Shown piece after piece: positions 26,349-34,770 of a stretch of 64,000 nt of DNA; within the stretch, counting starts at the first letter, position 1, and each line of letters starts with the position of its first letter. The position numbers and the translations under genes are program-made. The notes under the pieces were generated by a model. The model saw only the letters and a program-made list of their open reading frames with translations, made no database searches and had not been told where the DNA came from. Location: NCBI RefSeq assembly GCF_029955155.1, contig NZ_JAPNOZ010000011.1, positions 496,001 to 560,000 of the forward strand. The letters are read 5' to 3'. The stretch comes from Psychrobacillus sp. NEAU-3TGS (GTDB taxonomy: Bacteria; Bacillota; Bacilli; Bacillales_A; Planococcaceae).

Positions 26349-27133
26349 CTATCTTTTGCTTTTGATTGCTCTTCAAAGCCAGCTGGAACTAGCCATAACT
26401 TAAGCTGGCTTAATATTTTCTTTTCGAGTCGTGATACTTGTACTTGCGAAATACCAAGTCGTTCGGCAATATCACTCTGTGTACAGTCTAGGTAATATCG
26501 CAAATAAATAATCATTTGTTCTCGTTTATCTAATTTTTCCACTAGCTCTCTCAGTGGAATATGGTCAAATGACTTCTCCGAGCGTTCATCTTTCATTTGA
26601 TCCATTAATGTAAGTGCATCTCCACTATCATTTTCATACAACTGCTCTTGTAAGGATGCAGGATCTCTTAATGCATCGGTAGCCATGACAATTTCTTCTC
26701 TCGATACTTCTAAAATACCTGCTAGTTCAAGAATCGTTGGTTGACGTTCATGCTTTTTCAGAAAATCATCTGTTGCATGACGAATTTTAAAATTTAACTC
26801 CCGTATAGAACGACTGATCTTCACCATTCCATCATCTCTTAAAAACCGCTGAATTTCTCCAATAATCATAGGAACTGCATACGTAGAAAACTTTACTTCA
26901 TACGCCAAATCAAATTTATCCACTGATTTCATCAGGCCGATACAACCAATTTGAAACAAATCCTCTAAGTCGGCTCCACGTGAAGCAAAGCGCTGCACGA
27001 TTGACCAAACTAACCGAGTATTCCCTTCGATCATTTGCTGTCTTGCCTGTTTGTCACCAGCTTGTGATAAGGCAATGAGTTCTCTCATTTTTTCTTGGGT
27101 TAATAAAGCCGATGTCGTCTTATTATTCATCAT
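26345..27133 (-). CDS. sigF: Forespore sigma factor SigF
   Basis: 262-residue sigma-70-family factor, the first compartment-specific sigma factor of sporulation, active in the forespore. Region 2 shows RFASRGADLEDLFQIGCIGLMKSV (shown in part as DLEDLFQIGCIGL) and KFSTYAVPMIIGEIQRFLRD, and region 4 YYLDCTQSDIAERLGISQVQVSR. It is the third gene of the spoIIA operon, overlapping the spoIIAB stop by one base. SpoIIAB holds it inactive until SpoIIAA is dephosphorylated. Confidence 0.95.
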   Translation of the reverse strand: MMNNKTTSALLTQEKMRELIALSQAGDKQARQQMIEGNTRLVWSIVQRFASRGADLEDLFQIGCIGLMKSVDKFDLAYEVKFSTYAVPMIIGEIQRFLRDDGMVKISRSIRELNFKIRHATDDFLKKHERQPTILELAGILEVSREEIVMATDALRDPASLQEQLYENDSGDALTLMDQMKDERSEKSFDHIPLRELVEKLDKREQMIIYLRYYLDCTQSDIAERLGISQVQVSRLEKKILSQLKLWLVPAGFEEQSKAKDR

Positions 27134-27579
27134 TAGACAATCCTGCTAGATTCTTGAATTGGCACAAATCGCTTCGTTATAGTTACAGTCGTCCCCCTAT
27201 CAGGAATTGAGTATATTTCCACATCGTCACTGAAGCTTTCCATAATGGTGAACCCCATTCCAGAACGCTCCTGCTCCGGTTTTGTTGTAAAAAGTGGCTC
27301 CCGAGCTTGACTTACATCTCGAATTCCGCGTCCATAATCCACAATGGATACAATAATTTCTCTATCTATCCGTTGTGCATGAATTTCAATTTTTCCTACT
27401 CCATCCTCTTCATATCCATGTACAATGGCATTCGTTACCGCTTCAGAAATAACTGTTTTAAATTCAGATAACTCCTCGATTGTCGGATCAATTGCTGCGA
27501 TAAAACTGGACATTACCATTCTCGCTAATGCTTCATTCTCACTTTTTGCTATAAAAGATAGTGTGATCTCATTGTCCAT
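27133..27579 (-). CDS. spoIIAB: Anti-sigma F factor / kinase SpoIIAB
   Basis: 148-residue GHKL-type kinase that binds SigF and phosphorylates SpoIIAA. Seen: the N-box EAVTNAIVHGYE, the G1 box VDYGRGIRDV, and the G2-like ERSGMGFTIMESFSDDV. The ATG at 27579 follows AGGGGGAA by 6 bases and lies within the last codons of spoIIAA, indicating coupling. Confidence 0.95.
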   Translation of the reverse strand: MDNEITLSFIAKSENEALARMVMSSFIAAIDPTIEELSEFKTVISEAVTNAIVHGYEEDGVGKIEIHAQRIDREIIVSIVDYGRGIRDVSQAREPLFTTKPEQERSGMGFTIMESFSDDVEIYSIPDRGTTVTITKRFVPIQESSRIV

Positions 27580-27925
27580 AAACAATTCCCCCTAACTTTG
27601 ACATAATTTCAATTTCTGATTCGTTATAAATGTAGGGACTTAATCCTGCAAACTGAAAAATTTTCTTCATCGTCGGTGAAGGATTGACGATGATGGTTTG
27701 TCCTTCGATTGGCGCAAGCTCACGCATTCTTCCGAGAATAAGCCCTATGCCTGAACTATCCATAAAATTTAAATCTTTTAAATTCCAAACTAATACTTTA
27801 ATAGACCCATTTTTAATCAGTGGCACTATTTCATTGCGAATATCTGTCGTACTATGATGATCTAATTCACCTTTTAATCGAATAATAATAATTTCTTCTC
27901 CAACTCTTTCTACTTCATGAATCAT
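27569..27925 (-). CDS. spoIIAA: Anti-anti-sigma factor SpoIIAA
   Basis: 118-residue STAS-domain protein. Its phosphorylatable serine is in NFMDSSGIGLILGR. Dephosphorylated by SpoIIE, it displaces SigF from SpoIIAB. A strong GAGGAGG site lies before the ATG. It is first in this operon and has its own sigma-H-type promoter (27949-27976). dacF, which precedes it in B. subtilis, is not in the 1.1-kb gap upstream. Confidence 0.95.
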   Translation of the reverse strand: MIHEVERVGEEIIIIRLKGELDHHSTTDIRNEIVPLIKNGSIKVLVWNLKDLNFMDSSGIGLILGRMRELAPIEGQTIIVNPSPTMKKIFQFAGLSPYIYNESEIEIMSKLGGIVYGQ

Positions 27926-27948
27926 AAAATCGCCTCCTCTAATAGCGC

Positions 27949-27976
27949 AATTCTACATGAACAGATGTTATTCCTT
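27949..27976 (-). promoter_or_regulatory. Sigma-H type promoter of spoIIA
   Basis: Minus strand AAGGAATA, 12 bases, then GTAGAATT, matching the sigma-H consensus (AGGAwWW-N11/12-RnnGAAT) at nearly all positions. It ends about 24 bp before the spoIIAA start, with only the ribosome site between. B. subtilis spoIIA is a known sigma-H operon. Confidence 0.8.
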
Positions 27977-28070
27977 GCGCTTGACAAAAGTAGAAGAAAT
28001 GATATCTTATTAGTCGATTTTCGACAAAGGGCTGCTCCTTATAAGTATGGGAAGCTTTCGTATTTTTTAA

Positions 28071-28121
28071 TCAAAAAATAGGCATCTCGTAAAAGTTTTT
28101 ATAAACCTTTAGAGATGCCTA
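28071..28121 (-). terminator. Terminator upstream of the spoIIA promoter
   Basis: AGGCATCTC / GAGATGCCT outer stem, followed on the minus strand by ATTTTTTG. No gene precedes it for 900 bp on that strand, so it insulates spoIIA from anything transcribed through the repeat-filled gap 28130-28970. Confidence 0.7.
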
Positions 28122-28234
28122 TATGATTACTTGAATATGGCTTGAACATAGGGTTGTAATGTACAACAGAGAGAGATGAAAAATCTTGAGAAGTATTATA
28201 GAGAAACTACTACGTAGGAAATTTTATTAGGTAA

Positions 28235-28363
28235 CCGCTAGGATTTTCTCTTCAGGAGGACGCTTTCCGCGGGCATTGCTTCAACCTCCTCGTCGCTTCG
28301 CTCCTGAGGGTCTTCAGCTCATGCTATTCCCGCTGGATCGCCTCCTTTCGCTACAATCCATTA
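28235..28363. repeat. GC-rich interspersed repeat, copy 3
   Basis: About 130 bp, from CCGCTAGGATTTTC through GACGCTTTCCGCGGGCA, CCTCCTCGTCGCTTCGCTCC, GGTCTTCAGCTC and CCCGCTGGA to TTTCGCTACAATCC. It is the reverse complement of the element at 5941-6070, with most blocks identical, showing a dispersed family in this genome. Confidence 0.85.
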
Positions 28364-28475
28364 AGGATAACGCTATCTAATTAGTCTCACTATTTAACAA
28401 ATCAACCTTCTTCAGAGGTTTTCCGCTTATAAAATACCAATAAATAGTGTAATGAGACATAATATGTTGTGAAGA

Positions 28476-28545
28476 CGACAAACTAGCCTCTGAACGCGAC
28501 AAAGTCATACTTGAACACGACAAAACACAGTGCAAACACGACAAA
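28476..28545. repeat. CGACAAA array (21-bp period)
   Basis: CGACAAA starts at 28476, 28497, 28518 and 28539, exactly 21 bp apart. The flank GAACRCGACAAA is shared by the middle copies, while the other spacer bases vary. It lies in the gene-free stretch 27926-29020. Confidence 0.82.
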
Positions 28546-28639
28546 AGCCAAGCAAGCGGAAGCTTTTTGTAAAGTAATCCAAAATAATATCCATAAATAT
28601 GGACATTTCATTCAAAGTAAACTTGTGTTCTGAGGCAAT

Positions 28640-28752
28640 GATTGCTCTCAGGGGTAATCTAGTTTCTTTCAGACTAGAGCTAGTTGCTCTCATCAGTCGT
28701 TTGGTTGCCTTAGACTAGAACTGGTTGCTATTGACAACTCTTTAATTGCCCT
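28640..28752. repeat. Degenerate AGCAACC-family array (reverse)
   Basis: TTGC (or TTTC) cores within GGTTGCT-like contexts start at 28642, 28663, 28684, 28705, 28725 and 28746, spaced 21, 21, 21, 20 and 21 bp. It reads as an older, more diverged reverse copy of the AGCAACC arrays at 19.6 and 63 kb. Confidence 0.75.
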
Positions 28753-28790
28753 TGTCCTTTTTTTTGGAAATTACTATTTTGATGAAGGGA

Positions 28791-28840
28791 TTTAGTGCGG
28801 CTGCGCTCGCACTCGGAAAGCGAAGCACCGCCGTGCTAAA
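28791..28840. repeat. Imperfect GC-rich inverted repeat
   Basis: TTTAGTGCGGCTGCGCT and AGCACCGCCGTGCTAAA pair with several G-T matches and two mismatches. It stands out as GC-rich in an AT-rich gap. Function unknown. Confidence 0.5.
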
Positions 28841-28974
28841 TAAAAGCGGAGTCTTCATTCAATTCACTACAGTGCAGTTACCCCTGTAAAATGTGTACGC
28901 AATTTTTGCTAGCCTTATCGTTGTTATTTGTAAAATATTTTTATGATTGATAATACCCAATGTATTTTTTCTAC

Positions 28975-29006
28975 AAAAAAAACAGCCAAATTTATATATT
29001 TGGCTG
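28975..29006 (-). terminator. Terminator of deoB-pdp
   Basis: CAGCCAAAT / ATTTGGCTG stem, followed on the minus strand by eight T, 15 bp after the pdp stop. Confidence 0.87.
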
Positions 29007-29020
29007 CTTACTAATGTATA

Positions 29021-30310
29021 TTACATGATCTTCAATATAGACTGATTTTTCACTGGTTCAGCATCTGTTATAGAATAAGCTTCCTCGATCAATCGAACAG
29101 ACTCTTCCACCGCATCTTTGTTAGAATACAGAACTGCTAGTGTATCGCCTTTTTTAACTGATTGCCCATTAAGTGCCACCAATTTAACCCCAGCGTCGAA
29201 GTCTAATACATCCGCTTTTGTTAAGCGACCTGCTCCTACTAAAAGAGAAGCTTTTCCGATTAATTCCGCGTCAATCAAGCTAATATACCCATCTTTGGCA
29301 GCTTTCACTTCGATCTCATGTTTTGTAGTTTTTGCATGAACATCCGAAGCATCTCCGCCTTGAGCAGTAATAAATTCTTCTAATTTCGCTAGTGCCGCAC
29401 CATTAGAAAGTGTCTCTAACACTTTTCGCTCTGCAATTTCATCACTCACATCCGTTGCAAGTTGATACATTTTAGAAGAAATCGCTATTGTAACATCTAA
29501 TAAGCCTTGTTCGCTTTCTTTGTAGTTATTTAAGAAATCATAGGCTTCCGCTACTTCTAGCTTATTCCCGATATTATGACCAAGCGGCTGGTTCATATCA
29601 GTGATAACTACTGCTACTTTTCTACCTAGACTTTCACCGATTTGAATCATTGTTTTAGCCAACTCGGATGCATGTTCTAAATCCTTCATAAATGCGCCTT
29701 TACCACATTTTACGTCAAGTACGATCCCATCCGCACCACTCGCTATTTTCTTACTCATAATGGAAGAAGCGATTAAAGGAATGCTGTCGACTGTTCCTGT
29801 CACATCTCGTAAAGCGTACAATTTTTTATCCGCTGGTGTTAAATTGCCTGATTGACCGACAATCGCAATTTTATGTTCATTTACTTGTTTAATAAATTCA
29901 TCCGCTTCCAATTCTACATGAAAGCCTTCAATAGATTCTAACTTATCCACTGTGCCTCCAGTTATTCCAAGCCCTCTACCACTCATTTTAGCAATAGGAA
30001 TATCTAGGGATGCTAAAATAGGCGCGACAAGTAAACTTACTTTATCGCCAATCCCACCTGTACTATGCTTATCCACTTTAAATCCTTCAATACTGGAAAG
30101 ATCAATAACATCGCCTGATTCCACCATTGCCTTTGTTAACCAAGCTGTCTCATTTTCATCCATTCCATTGATGAGAATTGCCATAAGCATTGAACTCATT
30201 TGATAATCTGGCACCTCATCTTTAGTATATTTCGTGATCATATAGTTAATTTCTTCTTCTGTAAGTGAATGGTTGCGTTTTTTCTTATCTATTAATTCAA
30301 GCATATTCAT
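29021..30310 (-). CDS. pdp: Pyrimidine-nucleoside phosphorylase
   Basis: 429-residue phosphorylase that splits uridine and thymidine with phosphate, releasing (deoxy)ribose-1-phosphate. The signature SGRGLGITGGTVDKLESI (about residues 110-127) and KHSTGGIGDKVSL (phosphate loop) are intact, and the C-terminal PYNP domain has HEIEVKAAKDGYI. It follows deoB by 20 bp in one operon: its product is the substrate of DeoB after isomerisation. It occupies the site where B. subtilis carries pupG and dacF. Confidence 0.95.
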   Translation of the reverse strand: MNMLELIDKKKRNHSLTEEEINYMITKYTKDEVPDYQMSSMLMAILINGMDENETAWLTKAMVESGDVIDLSSIEGFKVDKHSTGGIGDKVSLLVAPILASLDIPIAKMSGRGLGITGGTVDKLESIEGFHVELEADEFIKQVNEHKIAIVGQSGNLTPADKKLYALRDVTGTVDSIPLIASSIMSKKIASGADGIVLDVKCGKGAFMKDLEHASELAKTMIQIGESLGRKVAVVITDMNQPLGHNIGNKLEVAEAYDFLNNYKESEQGLLDVTIAISSKMYQLATDVSDEIAERKVLETLSNGAALAKLEEFITAQGGDASDVHAKTTKHEIEVKAAKDGYISLIDAELIGKASLLVGAGRLTKADVLDFDAGVKLVALNGQSVKKGDTLAVLYSNKDAVEESVRLIEEAYSITDAEPVKNQSILKIM

Positions 30311-30330
30311 GTGTTTTCCCGCCTTAACAT

Positions 30331-31509
30331 TTATTTTAATAAAGATAAAAAGCTTTCCCCAAATGCAGTTTTAGCAACTCCAAAGTTTTCAGCAATCGTT
30401 GCGCCAATATCCGCAAACGTCATGCGGATTGGAAGCTCTTTCATTTCTTTTAATGCCGGAGAGTAAACAGTTAACGGAACAAATTCGCGTGTATGATCCG
30501 TACCTGGCATTGTTGGGTCATTCCCATGGTCCGCAGTTATGATAAGTAAATCTTCCTCAGTTAACTTAGGCAATACTTCTTTTAAACGTGCATCGAATTC
30601 TTCTAGCGCTTTCCCATATCCAATTGGATCACGACGGTGTCCAAAAGAAGCATCAAAATCTACTAAATTTAAGAAACTAATGCCAGTAAAATCTTTATCT
30701 AATGTCGCGATAAACTTATCCATACCGTCCATATTATCCGTTGTACGTTCAGTAGCCGTAATTCCTTCTGCATTAAAAATGTCATAAATTTTCCCGATTG
30801 CCAAGACATCTAGTCCTGCATCCTGTAATTCATTCATCGCTGTGCGGCCAAAAGGTTTTAATGCATAATCATGACGATTCGACGTTCTAGCAAAATTTCC
30901 AGGCTGTCCGATAAATGGACGCGCAATCACTCGACCGACTAAAAATTCCTCAGAAAGCGTCAATTCTCTTGCCACTTCACAAATATGATAAAGTTCCTCT
31001 AAAGGAACAATTTCTTCGTGTGCAGCAATTTGTAAAACAGGATCTGCTGAAGTGTAAACGATGATTGCGCCAGTTTTCATATGCTCTTCGCCTAGTTCAT
31101 CTAAAATAGCTGTACCACTCGCTGGTTTATTACCAATTACTTTTCGACCTATTTTTTCTTCTAAAGCCGAGATTAGTTCTTGTGGGAATCCATTTGGGTA
31201 TACTTTAAAAGGCTTATCAATGTTCAGCCCCATAATCTCCCAATGTCCTGTCATTGTATCTTTCCCAACAGAGGCTTCTTGCATTTTTCCAAAATATGCA
31301 GTTGGATGTTCTACTCGTTCAATCCCTTGAATCGTGTCGATATTGCCAAGTCCAAGCTTTTGCATCTCCGGCATATGAAGGCCATTCATTTTCTCTGCAA
31401 TATGTCCTAAAGTATGTGATCCTACATCCCCGAAAGCAGCGGCATCAGGTGCCTCGCCGATACCAACGGAGTCCATTACGATAACATGAATACGTTTGAA
31501 TTTGCTCAT
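30331..31509 (-). CDS. deoB: Phosphopentomutase
   Basis: 392-residue alkaline-phosphatase-superfamily mutase that interconverts (deoxy)ribose-1- and 5-phosphate. Metal-binding motifs are [15 protein letters not shown] at the start with the Asp ligand, [13 protein letters not shown] with the phosphorylated Thr, and [19 protein letters not shown] near the end. A GTAGGAGG site precedes the ATG. First gene of the deoB-pdp operon. Confidence 0.96.
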   Translation of the reverse strand: MSKFKRIHVIVMDSVGIGEAPDAAAFGDVGSHTLGHIAEKMNGLHMPEMQKLGLGNIDTIQGIERVEHPTAYFGKMQEASVGKDTMTGHWEIMGLNIDKPFKVYPNGFPQELISALEEKIGRKVIGNKPASGTAILDELGEEHMKTGAIIVYTSADPVLQIAAHEEIVPLEELYHICEVARELTLSEEFLVGRVIARPFIGQPGNFARTSNRHDYALKPFGRTAMNELQDAGLDVLAIGKIYDIFNAEGITATERTTDNMDGMDKFIATLDKDFTGISFLNLVDFDASFGHRRDPIGYGKALEEFDARLKEVLPKLTEEDLLIITADHGNDPTMPGTDHTREFVPLTVYSPALKEMKELPIRMTFADIGATIAENFGVAKTAFGESFLSLLK

Positions 31510-31564
31510 TTTTTTGCCTCCTACTATTTTCTTCTAGTTTACCAAAAATTTCAGGAATGTACAG

Positions 31565-31578
31565 GTCAGACCTCTGAC
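31565..31578. promoter_or_regulatory. Palindromic operator upstream of deoB
   Basis: GTCAGACCTCTGAC (arms GTCAGA / TCTGAC) lies between a TATAAT (minus strand, 31604-31609) and the deoB start, a location suited to a repressor. The cognate regulator is not in the window. GntR-type proteins often use such GTC...GAC sites, but that is only a suggestion. Confidence 0.4.
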
Positions 31579-31629
31579 TTATTTTATTATTTGTTGTGTA
31601 CCTATTATAACAATAGTTGAAAACAAAAC

Positions 31630-31682
31630 GAAATAAACAGCCAGTCCCCCAGTAAAATAAAATACTGGATGACTGGCTGTAC
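31630..31682 (-). terminator. Terminator of the glycosyltransferase operon
   Basis: CAGCCAGTC / GACTGGCTG outer stem plus an inner CCAGTA / TACTGG arm, about 50 bp after the glycosyltransferase stop on the minus strand, with a T-rich tail. Confidence 0.8.
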
Positions 31683-31731
31683 AATATTTAAGAACATCTT
31701 GCATCTAAAAAAATCCGCATATCATTTCCTA

Positions 31732-32910
31732 TTACGAGACATGGTACAATTTCTTATGCTCATCAAGTAAACCTTCGTACATAGCCTCAATTGCCTGTGC
31801 AAAATAAGTAGCTGAATATCTTTCAACTGACTGGATTGCTCCTAGCGATAAACGTTCTTTTTTACTTTCACTATCTAAAATACGATCGATAGACTGGACA
31901 AAATCTTCCGTTCCATAAAAAACATAGCCGTTCACATCGTTTTGTAATACCCCGTCTAAACAACGATCCGCTTTTGCCACTATCGGTAGCGCAGATGCTA
32001 ATGCTTCAATATAAGTAAGTCCTTGTGTCTCACTTTGTGAGGCACTTATAAAAACATCACCTAACTGATAATATATGCCGATTTCATCCCAAGGTCTTTC
32101 TCCTATAAAGAGCGTTTGTTTATCGATCCCCAACTGCTTTGTTAGTTCTTCTAAATTGTTTCTTTCTGGGCCGTCACCAACAAGTACAAATTTCACACTT
32201 GCATTTTCGGCTAAATAGCATTTCAACGATAGCAATAGTTCCGCAATATTTTTTTCTTCTGATATTCTTCCAATGTACAGTAGCACTTGGTCGTCGGCTT
32301 CTATTTCTAAATCGGCGCGTAAATTTTGTACTGTCGCGGATTTTTTATTAACATTGGCGAATTTATTAAGCTCAATGCCTGTTGGCACAACAAATATCGG
32401 TCGCTCTACATTGTAAACGAACAATAAATCCCTTACCTTTTCGGTTGGAACAATCACTCGATCGACTGAGTTACAAAAGTTAGCACTTATTTTTCGCGCT
32501 GTATTTTTTGCTATGAAATCTAGCATTCTAAACTTTACAATATAATGCGTATAATCCTCATATATCGTATGGTAGGTGTGTAGCAAAGGTATATGAAATT
32601 TCCTAGCCATTGCCCTTCCGAAAATGCCTAACGAAAATTCGGTATGTGTATGAATAATATCCAACTCTAATGATTTAATAAAGCGCACTAATCGAGGATG
32701 GTAAAACATTCCTAAGCGTCTTGCACTTGCAAATGGAATACTCGGCATTCGATATACATTTTTCTCATTATTGCTTGCTTTTGGATCAGTTGTGGTAAAA
32801 ACGTATACTTCATGGCCAAACATTTCAAGATTTTCTTTAAGTATGAGAACAGAATTTGCGACCCCATTGATTTGAGGATAAAATGTATCGGAAAAAAGAC
32901 CAATTTTCAT
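31732..32910 (-). CDS. GT4 glycosyltransferase, LafA-like glucosyl-diacylglycerol synthase
   Basis: 392-residue GT-B fold transferase of family GT4. KIGLFSDTFYPQINGVANSV, FTTTDPKA, the loop HTHTEFSLGIFGR, GRISEEKNIAELL and the C-terminal E-x7-E (SETQGLTYIEALAS) match the Listeria/streptococcal enzymes that put the first glucose on diacylglycerol for glycolipid and lipoteichoic acid anchors. The ATG at 32910 has AAGGAAG just upstream. The longer frame to 33036 runs into the next gene. The gene order VTT protein, second transferase, this gene supports a glycolipid role. Exact sugar and acceptor are inferred. Confidence 0.78.
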   Translation of the reverse strand: MKIGLFSDTFYPQINGVANSVLILKENLEMFGHEVYVFTTTDPKASNNEKNVYRMPSIPFASARRLGMFYHPRLVRFIKSLELDIIHTHTEFSLGIFGRAMARKFHIPLLHTYHTIYEDYTHYIVKFRMLDFIAKNTARKISANFCNSVDRVIVPTEKVRDLLFVYNVERPIFVVPTGIELNKFANVNKKSATVQNLRADLEIEADDQVLLYIGRISEEKNIAELLLSLKCYLAENASVKFVLVGDGPERNNLEELTKQLGIDKQTLFIGERPWDEIGIYYQLGDVFISASQSETQGLTYIEALASALPIVAKADRCLDGVLQNDVNGYVFYGTEDFVQSIDRILDSESKKERLSLGAIQSVERYSATYFAQAIEAMYEGLLDEHKKLYHVS

Positions 32911-33007
32911 CTTCCTTACACCTTCTTCTTGACTGATAGCTAAAGTATAAAGTTGAAATGTAAAGCATAATCGAATACTATTTATCTTTTTTGTAAATTC
33001 ATCCAAA

Positions 33008-34009
33008 CTAATGCATAAGTAGCTTTCTATATTCATTGCCTAGTTGCTGTCCTATTGTTTTAATATCTCTTTCTACCACTACTGCATAACCGCCTTCTAC
33101 TAAAGATGGCAACTCTTTATCCAATATCCCTATTATTATTTGTTTAAATTGCTCCAGAATATTAGCTTTGTATACATGCTCCTGATCACGAAGCCAATCT
33201 TGATAAATTGGAATATCTCGGATTAAAACTGGTAGCTTCATAGCCAACGCTTCCAACAAAACAATTCCCTCGGTTTCTTCATGTGTAAGAAACAAAAACA
33301 AATCACTTCCACTGTATGCATCTCTCAGTTCTTCTCTACTTACATAACCAGGGAAATGTAAGTTTGGCAATTGTGTCTCTACCGCTTTTTTTACACTGTT
33401 AGATACTGTATTTAAATTCGTGTACCCAAACCACATAAATGTATATTCAGGCAGCAATCTTGCAAGTTTCACAAAATCTACTATCCCTTTTCTCTCGATA
33501 AATAGGCCTACTGAAACAATCACTTTATCCGTTTCTTTTAATTGATATTTTTCTCTGAAGCGTTTGCTATACTCCTCACGTTTTGAAAAATAGTCTAAAT
33601 CGATTCCATTTGATATATGGACAATTGGCTTCTTTAAACCATAACCTTCTAGCAATCTTTTAGAATAGCTTGTCGGTGTGATGATCAAATCTCCGCTGTC
33701 ATAACATCTCATAAGCCACTTTTTAAACAAAGGTGCTACTAAATTGGAGCCACGGAAAGAGTTTTTAAAATCTTCCTCCGTAGAATGAGCGTGGTATACG
33801 ACCATCTTGCCGCGAGCCCTAGCAGCTTTACTCATCAATAGAGAGCTTGGAAAAACAGTATTAATATGAACAATATCAAAATCTTCTAGATGATCCATCG
33901 TATAAGGAATATTATTTTCTTCTAAAGCTTTCTGTTGATGATAGATGGCTCTCCCGACACCACTTTTTTCGACCAGCCTCAAATTTTTAGCATACAATAG
34001 AACCTTCAT
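33008..34009 (-). CDS. GT4 glycosyltransferase, LafB-like
   Basis: 333-residue GT4 family transferase. KNLRLVEKSGVGRAIYHQ, YHAHSTEEDFKNSFRGSN, ISNGIDLDYF and EETEGIVLLEALAMKLP match LafB/CpoA-type enzymes that add the second hexose to monoglucosyl-diacylglycerol. It lies 23 bp after the VTT-family gene and 97 bp before the LafA-like gene, forming an operon. Acts on the inner membrane face. The donor and linkage are not readable from sequence. Confidence 0.77.
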   Translation of the reverse strand: MKVLLYAKNLRLVEKSGVGRAIYHQQKALEENNIPYTMDHLEDFDIVHINTVFPSSLLMSKAARARGKMVVYHAHSTEEDFKNSFRGSNLVAPLFKKWLMRCYDSGDLIITPTSYSKRLLEGYGLKKPIVHISNGIDLDYFSKREEYSKRFREKYQLKETDKVIVSVGLFIERKGIVDFVKLARLLPEYTFMWFGYTNLNTVSNSVKKAVETQLPNLHFPGYVSREELRDAYSGSDLFLFLTHEETEGIVLLEALAMKLPVLIRDIPIYQDWLRDQEHVYKANILEQFKQIIIGILDKELPSLVEGGYAVVVERDIKTIGQQLGNEYRKLLMH

Positions 34010-34032
34010 AAGCTACCTCGTCTTTTGAATTT

Positions 34033-34650
34033 TTAATTCATAAAGTCCATCAAATACTGTATTACCGCTGCCATTCCTAAACTATAAATTGTAATTGGTA
34101 TGGGCTTTCCTAATAAAATGATAACCATGAATTTGCGCAGCTTCATCTTCGTTAAACCTGCGATATAACAAAGCAAATCATCTGGTGCAACTGGGAATAA
34201 TATAGCATAGACGAACATTCGTTCAAATCTTTTCCCTTTATTGACCCACTCTATATATTTTTCATATGATTTTTCGCGTACAACACCCTTCACAAACTGT
34301 CTACCATATCGTTTGGCAAGTATAAAAACGATCATCGAACCTATGCAAATACCAATATAGTTATATAATAATCCTAACCACGGCCCAAAAATAATAACCC
34401 CAGCAACACAACCAATTGCACCAGGCAATATCGGAATAATCACTTGAATAATTTGGATCAATATAAATACAATTGGAGCCCAAATACCAAAGCTAACGAT
34501 ATAATCTCTAAATACTTTGGTTGAGGTAAATAACCCATTCATATATCCATGGATAACAAAAATCCCAACAGAAAGCAAACCGAGACAAGTACAAAAGTTC
34601 ATGAAATGATTAGTTAAGTTTTTCCGTTCTTTAGCTTTTAACACTTCCAT
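34033..34650 (-). CDS. VTT/TVP38-TMEM64 family membrane protein
   Basis: 205-residue integral membrane protein of the SNARE-associated (VTT, DedA-like) superfamily. The core has IPILPGAIGCVAGVIIFGPWLG (shown in part as ILPGAIGCVAGVIIFG) with the re-entrant proline-glycine pattern, then FILAKRYGRQFVKG and LFPVAPDDLLCYIAGLTKM. These proteins are linked to lipid scrambling or transport. With two glycolipid transferases behind it, a role in glycolipid flipping or handling is plausible but inferred. Start at the ATG at 34650 behind AGAGGAGG. Confidence 0.82.
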   Translation of the reverse strand: MEVLKAKERKNLTNHFMNFCTCLGLLSVGIFVIHGYMNGLFTSTKVFRDYIVSFGIWAPIVFILIQIIQVIIPILPGAIGCVAGVIIFGPWLGLLYNYIGICIGSMIVFILAKRYGRQFVKGVVREKSYEKYIEWVNKGKRFERMFVYAILFPVAPDDLLCYIAGLTKMKLRKFMVIILLGKPIPITIYSLGMAAVIQYLMDFMN

Positions 34651-34674
34651 CGGACTGCCTCCTCTGGCCAACAT

Positions 34675-34770
34675 GATGCTCGTTAAGACAGCATCGAAGT
34701 GGTTGTTCTTAGCCTCTGTTCCTTAGCTCACTCCTAAGGCTCTTTCACTCATCTTTACATTATATTCGTT
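34675..34770 (-). promoter_or_regulatory. Structured leader of the VTT-glycosyltransferase operon
   Basis: A TATAAT (minus strand, 34759-34764) is followed by two hairpins: CCTTAG / CTAAGG (34721-34739) and GATGCT / AGCATC (34675-34695), the latter ending near the ribosome site. I do not recognise a known riboswitch. The rest of the gene-free stretch 34771-35094 is AT-rich, with nothing identifiable. Confidence 0.4.

Noticed and set aside
31445..31684. 79-codon minus-strand frame over the deoB start
   Set aside because: It covers the deoB promoter and a terminator and has no homology-like features.
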